Notes under the pieces: model-generated
Told to the model about the DNA's origin: nothing
The model's input: only the letters and a program-made list of their open reading frames with translations
The model's database searches: none
Program-made: the position numbers and the translations under genes
In this document: one piece after another, positions 60,738 through 64,000 of the stretch
Layout: the number at the start of each line of letters is the position of its first letter
How positions within the stretch are numbered: the first letter of the stretch is position 1
Source of the DNA: Pseudomonas sp.
GTDB lineage: Bacteria > Pseudomonadota > Gammaproteobacteria > Pseudomonadales > Pseudomonadaceae
DNA length: 64,000 nucleotides
Reading direction: 5' to 3'
NCBI RefSeq assembly: GCF_002796985.1
Contig: NZ_PEKX01000008.1
Span: forward strand, 1-64,000

Positions 60738-61390
60738 TCGAATCCATCGGCAGCATTGCCGCCATCACCCCGAAAGGCGGTGACGTGCGCCTGTACGTGA
60801 AGACCGGCAAGCTCGACCTCGCCGACGTCAAGCTCGGCGACAGCATCGCGGTCAACGGCATCTGCCTGACTGCGGTGGAACTGCCCGGCGACGGCTTCTG
60901 GGCCGACGTCAGCCGCGAGACCCTGGCGCGCACCGCCTTCGCACAACTCAAGATTGGCAGCCGGGTGAACCTGGAAAAAGCCCTGACCCCGACCACCCGC
61001 CTGGGCGGCCACCTGGTCAGCGGCCACGTCGACGGCGTCGGCGAGATCGTCAAGCGCGAGGAGAACGCCCGCGCCATCCAGTTCACCGTGCGCGCACCGC
61101 GCGAGCTGGCCAAGTACATCGCGCTCAAGGGCTCGATCACCGTGGACGGCACCAGCCTGACGGTGAACGCGGTCAACGGCGCCGAGTTCGAGCTGACCAT
61201 CGTCCCGCACACCGTGCAGGAGACGATCATGGCCGACTACCGCGGTGGTCGCCTGGTCAACCTCGAAGTCGACCTGCTGGCGCGTTACCTGGAGCGCCTG
61301 CTGCTCGGCGACAAGGCGGCGGAACCCGCTGCTGGCGCGGGTGGCATCAGCGAAGCATTCCTGGCCGAAAACGGCTTCCTCAAACACTGA
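60722..61390 (+). CDS. ribC: Riboflavin synthase, alpha chain
   Basis: A 222-residue trimeric enzyme made of two similar lumazine-binding barrels (MFTGIIESIGSI at the N-terminus and GGHLVSGHVDGVGEI near 97). It turns two 6,7-dimethyl-8-ribityllumazine molecules into riboflavin. ATG 60722 is set by the invariant MFTGII. Named ribC in Pseudomonas (ribE in some systems). First gene behind the FMN riboswitch. Confidence 0.97.
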   Translation: MFTGIIESIGSIAAITPKGGDVRLYVKTGKLDLADVKLGDSIAVNGICLTAVELPGDGFWADVSRETLARTAFAQLKIGSRVNLEKALTPTTRLGGHLVSGHVDGVGEIVKREENARAIQFTVRAPRELAKYIALKGSITVDGTSLTVNAVNGAEFELTIVPHTVQETIMADYRGGRLVNLEVDLLARYLERLLLGDKAAEPAAGAGGISEAFLAENGFLKH

Positions 61391-61406
61391 AAAGGCGCGT
61401 CCCCGT

Positions 61407-62504
61407 ATGGCACTCAACAGCATTGAAGAACTGCTCGACGACATGCGTCAGGGCAAGATGGTCATCCTCATGGATGACGAGGACCGCGAGAACGAAGGCG
61501 ACCTGATCATCGCCTCCGAGTGTGTCCGCACCGAAGACATCAACTTCATGGCGCGCTTCGCCCGCGGCCTGATCTGCATGCCGATGACCCGCGAGCGCTG
61601 CGAGCGCCTCGGCATCCCGCTGATGGTGCAGCGCAACGGTTCCGGCTTCGGCACCAAGTTCACCGTTTCCATCGAGGCCGCCGAAGGCGTCACCACCGGC
61701 ATCTCCGCCGCTGACCGCGCCCGCACCGTGCAGGCTGCGGCCGCGAAGAACGCGGTCGCCGCCGACATCGTCAGCCCGGGCCACATCTTCCCGCTGATGT
61801 CGCAGCCCGGTGGCGTACTGGCTCGCGCCGGTCACACCGAAGCGGCCTGCGACCTGGCGCGCATGGCCGGTTTCGAGCCGTCCGGCGTGATCTGCGAGAT
61901 CATGAACGACGACGGCACCATGGCCCGTCGTCCGGAACTGGAAGAGTTCGCCCAGCAACACGGCATCAAGATCGGCACTATCGCCGACCTGATCCACTAC
62001 CGCCTGATCCACGAGCGCACCGTCGAGCGCCTCGCCGAGCAGCCGCTGGACACCGAACTGGGCCAGTTCAAGCTGATCACCTACCGCGATTCCGTGGAGG
62101 GCGACGTGCACCTGGCGCTGACCCTGGGCAACGTCTGCCCGGACGAGCCGACCCTGGTGCGCGTGCATAACCCCGACCCGCTGCGCGACCTGCTGATGGT
62201 CAACCAGGCTGGCCGCTGGAGCCTGCGTGCGGCCATGGCCAAGGTGGCCGAGGCCGGTACCGGTGTGGTCCTGTTGCTGGGCCACCAGGTCGGCGGCGAT
62301 GACCTGCTGGCACACGTCCGCGAGATCACCAACACTGCCGCGCCGGTACAGAAACCGACCACCACCTACAGCACCGTGGGTGCCGGTTCGCAGATTCTGC
62401 GCGACCTGGGGGTGCGCAAGATGCGCCTGATGTCGGCACCGATGCGCTTCAACGCGATATCCGGTTTCGACCTGGAAGTTGTAGAATACCTGCCCGCTGA
62501 ATGA
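61407..62504 (+). CDS. ribB: DHBP synthase with degenerate GTP cyclohydrolase II domain (RibBX)
   Basis: A 365-residue protein. The N-terminal 3,4-dihydroxy-2-butanone 4-phosphate synthase (1-205) has DDEDRENEGDLIIA and GHTEAACDLARMAG, so it is active. The C-terminal part aligns with RibA but lacks the zinc Cys cluster and the SLRCDCG motif: the segment after VRVH reads NPDPLRDLLMVNQAGRW. It therefore should not have GTP cyclohydrolase II activity; another RibA must be elsewhere. ATG 61407 lies 17 bp after ribC. Confidence 0.95.
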   Translation: MALNSIEELLDDMRQGKMVILMDDEDRENEGDLIIASECVRTEDINFMARFARGLICMPMTRERCERLGIPLMVQRNGSGFGTKFTVSIEAAEGVTTGISAADRARTVQAAAAKNAVAADIVSPGHIFPLMSQPGGVLARAGHTEAACDLARMAGFEPSGVICEIMNDDGTMARRPELEEFAQQHGIKIGTIADLIHYRLIHERTVERLAEQPLDTELGQFKLITYRDSVEGDVHLALTLGNVCPDEPTLVRVHNPDPLRDLLMVNQAGRWSLRAAMAKVAEAGTGVVLLLGHQVGGDDLLAHVREITNTAAPVQKPTTTYSTVGAGSQILRDLGVRKMRLMSAPMRFNAISGFDLEVVEYLPAE

Positions 62505-62601
62505 ACCTCGCCGCCGTGCCCTGGCACGGCGGTGCCGTTCTTCTACCCTATTTGCGGAGCGCCACAGTGACGCTCCGGCTCTTTAACAGTGAGACTTGTC
62601 C

Positions 62602-63078
62602 ATGACCCTGAAGACCATCGAAGGTACCTTCATCGCCCCCAAAGGCCGCTTCGCCCTGGTGGTTGGCCGCTTCAACAGCTTCGTGGTGGAAAGCCTGGTG
62701 GAAGGCGCCATCGACGCGCTGGTGCGCCACGGCGTCGCCCAGAGCGACATCACCGTGATCCGCGCTCCGGGCGCCTTCGAAATCCCGCTGGTGGCGCAGA
62801 AAGTCGCCCAGCGTGGTGAGTTCGACGCCATCATCGCCCTCGGCGCGGTGATCCGTGGCGGCACCCCGCACTTCGAATACGTAGCGGGTGAGTGCACCAA
62901 GGGCCTGGCTCAGGTTTCCCTGCAGTTCGGCGTGCCGGTTGCCTTCGGCGTGCTGACGGTCGACTCCATCGAACAAGCCATCGAGCGCTCCGGCACCAAG
63001 GCCGGCAACAAAGGCGCTGAAGCTGCCCTGTCCGCCCTGGAAATGGTGAGCCTGCTGTCGCAGCTGGAGGCCAAGTGA
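62602..63078 (+). CDS. ribH: 6,7-dimethyl-8-ribityllumazine synthase
   Basis: A 158-residue enzyme that forms the lumazine substrate of RibC. Motifs: VVGRFNSFVVESLVEGAIDAL, IRAPGAFEIPLVAQK and LGAVIRGGTPHFEYVAGECTKG with the catalytic histidine. ATG 62602 gives the normal length; a start two codons earlier is possible. Called ribE in P. aeruginosa annotation. It overlaps nusB by 4 bases. Confidence 0.97.
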   Translation: MTLKTIEGTFIAPKGRFALVVGRFNSFVVESLVEGAIDALVRHGVAQSDITVIRAPGAFEIPLVAQKVAQRGEFDAIIALGAVIRGGTPHFEYVAGECTKGLAQVSLQFGVPVAFGVLTVDSIEQAIERSGTKAGNKGAEAALSALEMVSLLSQLEAK

Positions 63079-63569
63079 GCACCCAGGACGGCAACAACAC
63101 TCCGGACAACAAGCCCGCAAAGCCCGCCAAGCCGAACAAGATCGCCATGCGTCGCAAGGCCCGCAGCCTCGCGGTGCAGGCCCTGTATTCCTGGCAGATG
63201 GCGGGTCAGCCGCTCAACGAGATCGAGGCGACCTTCCGTACCGACAACGATTTCAGCGATGTCGACGGCGCCTACTTCCACGAGATCCTGCACGGCGTGC
63301 CGCGCCTGAAAAGCGACCTGGACCAGGAGTTCACTCCTTGCCTGGACCGCCCGCTGGAAGAGATCGACCCGGTGGAACTGGCGATCCTGCGCCTGTCCAC
63401 CTACGAGATGCGCAACCGCCTGGACGTGCCGTACAAGGTCGTCATCAACGAAGGTATCGAGCTGGCCAAGACCTTCGGCGCCACCGACGGGCACAAGTTC
63501 GTCAACGGCGTGCTGGACAAGCTCGCTCCGCGCCTGCGCGCCGCCGAACTGCGTGGCGCCAAGCGCTGA
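63075..63569 (+). CDS. nusB: Transcription antitermination protein NusB
   Basis: A 164-residue all-helical protein that binds S10 (NusE) and boxA RNA for rRNA transcription antitermination. Core motifs: RRKARSLAVQALYSWQMAG, PVELAILRLSTYEM and KVVINEGIELAKTFG. It starts at GTG 63075, overlapping ribH; the ribH-nusB-thiL order is conserved in proteobacteria. Confidence 0.97.
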   Translation: MSTQDGNNTPDNKPAKPAKPNKIAMRRKARSLAVQALYSWQMAGQPLNEIEATFRTDNDFSDVDGAYFHEILHGVPRLKSDLDQEFTPCLDRPLEEIDPVELAILRLSTYEMRNRLDVPYKVVINEGIELAKTFGATDGHKFVNGVLDKLAPRLRAAELRGAKR

Positions 63570-63572
63570 GGC

Positions 63573-64000
63573 ATGGGTGAGTTCGAGCTGATCCGTCGCT
63601 ACTTCGCCTCGGCCGCCTGTGCGGCCGGCGGCGAGGCAGTGGTCCTGGGGATCGGCGATGACTGCGCGCTTCTTGCTTCCAAACCCGGCGAACAGCTGGC
63701 GATTTCCACCGATACCCTGGTCGTTGGCGTGCATTTCCCGGCCGTCTGCGATCCCTTCCTGCTTGGCCAGCGGGCCCTGGCGGTCTCTGCCAGCGACCTG
63801 GCGGCCATGGGCGCAGCGCCCATCGGTTTCACCCTCGCCCTGACCCTGCCCGAGGCCGACCCGGCCTGGCTGGAGGGTTTCGCCCGTGGTTTGAACCAGA
63901 AGGCGCAGGAATGCGCGCTGGCGCTGATCGGTGGCGATACCACCCGTGGCCCGCTGGCGATGACCGTCACTGTGTTCGGCGGCGTGCCTGCCGGGCAGGC
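63573..64000 (+). CDS. thiL: Thiamine-monophosphate kinase (5' part)
   Basis: The first 142 codons are in the window. ThiL phosphorylates thiamine monophosphate to the diphosphate cofactor. MGEFELIRRYFA, GIGDDCALL (metal-binding aspartates) and TDTLVVGVHFP, VSASDLAAMGA and GGDTTRGP are family motifs. It begins 3 bp after nusB and runs off the window end. Confidence 0.96.
   Translation, partial: MGEFELIRRYFASAACAAGGEAVVLGIGDDCALLASKPGEQLAISTDTLVVGVHFPAVCDPFLLGQRALAVSASDLAAMGAAPIGFTLALTLPEADPAWLEGFARGLNQKAQECALALIGGDTTRGPLAMTVTVFGGVPAGQ

Overview
The window is a high-GC gammaproteobacterial chromosome segment, almost certainly a Pseudomonas close to P. aeruginosa. The run tuf / S10 / spc / alpha ribosomal operons, rplQ, katA, ferritin, uvrA, a YajR-type transporter and ssb follows the order I recall from PAO1 (roughly PA4262 to PA4232). 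Later blocks match PA2903-PA2909, PA2942-PA2948, PA4129-PA4132 and PA4052-PA4069, so synteny blocks that lie far apart in PAO1 are adjacent here. These locus tags are from memory, not from a search. No prophage, transposase, integrase, CRISPR array, tRNA or rRNA was seen.

Layout. 1-13926: end of tuf, then rpsJ to rplQ, with terminator-plus-promoter junctions in the rpsN/rpsH and rpmJ/rpsM gaps. 14154-21735: katA, heme-less ferritin, uvrA, YajR-like MFS protein, ssb, and a small orphan gene behind a perfect palindrome. 21873-29681: cobalamin ring genes, cobJ-cobI-cobH-cobG (minus strand, behind a cobalamin riboswitch) and cobL-cbiD-cobK (plus strand). 29910-31158: a glutathione transferase and an unknown protein. 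31245-32923: a two-frame chlD (AAA+ plus VWA) joined by a strong -1 frameshift signal. 33067-34604: a DAHP synthase behind two aromatic-rich leader peptides and an attenuator-like terminator. 34748-35472: DUF5993 protein and an unusual DsbB-like protein. 35624-43554: cobN and cobW (minus) and cbtB, cbtA, cobE, cobM (plus), with two cobalamin riboswitches placed back to back between the divergent groups. 43707-49435: small membrane ORF, MocR regulator, ccoG, siroheme sulfite reductase, DUF934 protein carrying an in-frame REP element. 49576-51737: two NAD-binding sugar epimerase-type proteins and a SirB2 protein. 51795-57277: oprG (ANR box), a zinc-starvation-type ABC operon (Zur-like box), a small unknown protein and a thioredoxin/TPR chaperone. 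57487-64000: methyltransferase, lipoprotein, nrdR, then riboflavin genes ribD-[FMN riboswitch]-ribC-ribBX-ribH, nusB and the start of thiL.

How it works together. About a third of the window serves cobalamin: an aerobic (CobG, CobN) pathway that uses CbiD for C1 methylation and a CbiG-CobJ fusion, plus a CbtAB cobalt importer, under three cobalamin riboswitches. The cobaltochelatase is CobN with ChlD-type subunits, and the frameshift signal offers a way to make the small and medium subunits from one gene. Short REP-like inverted repeats of three families lie in many intergenic spaces and once inside a gene.
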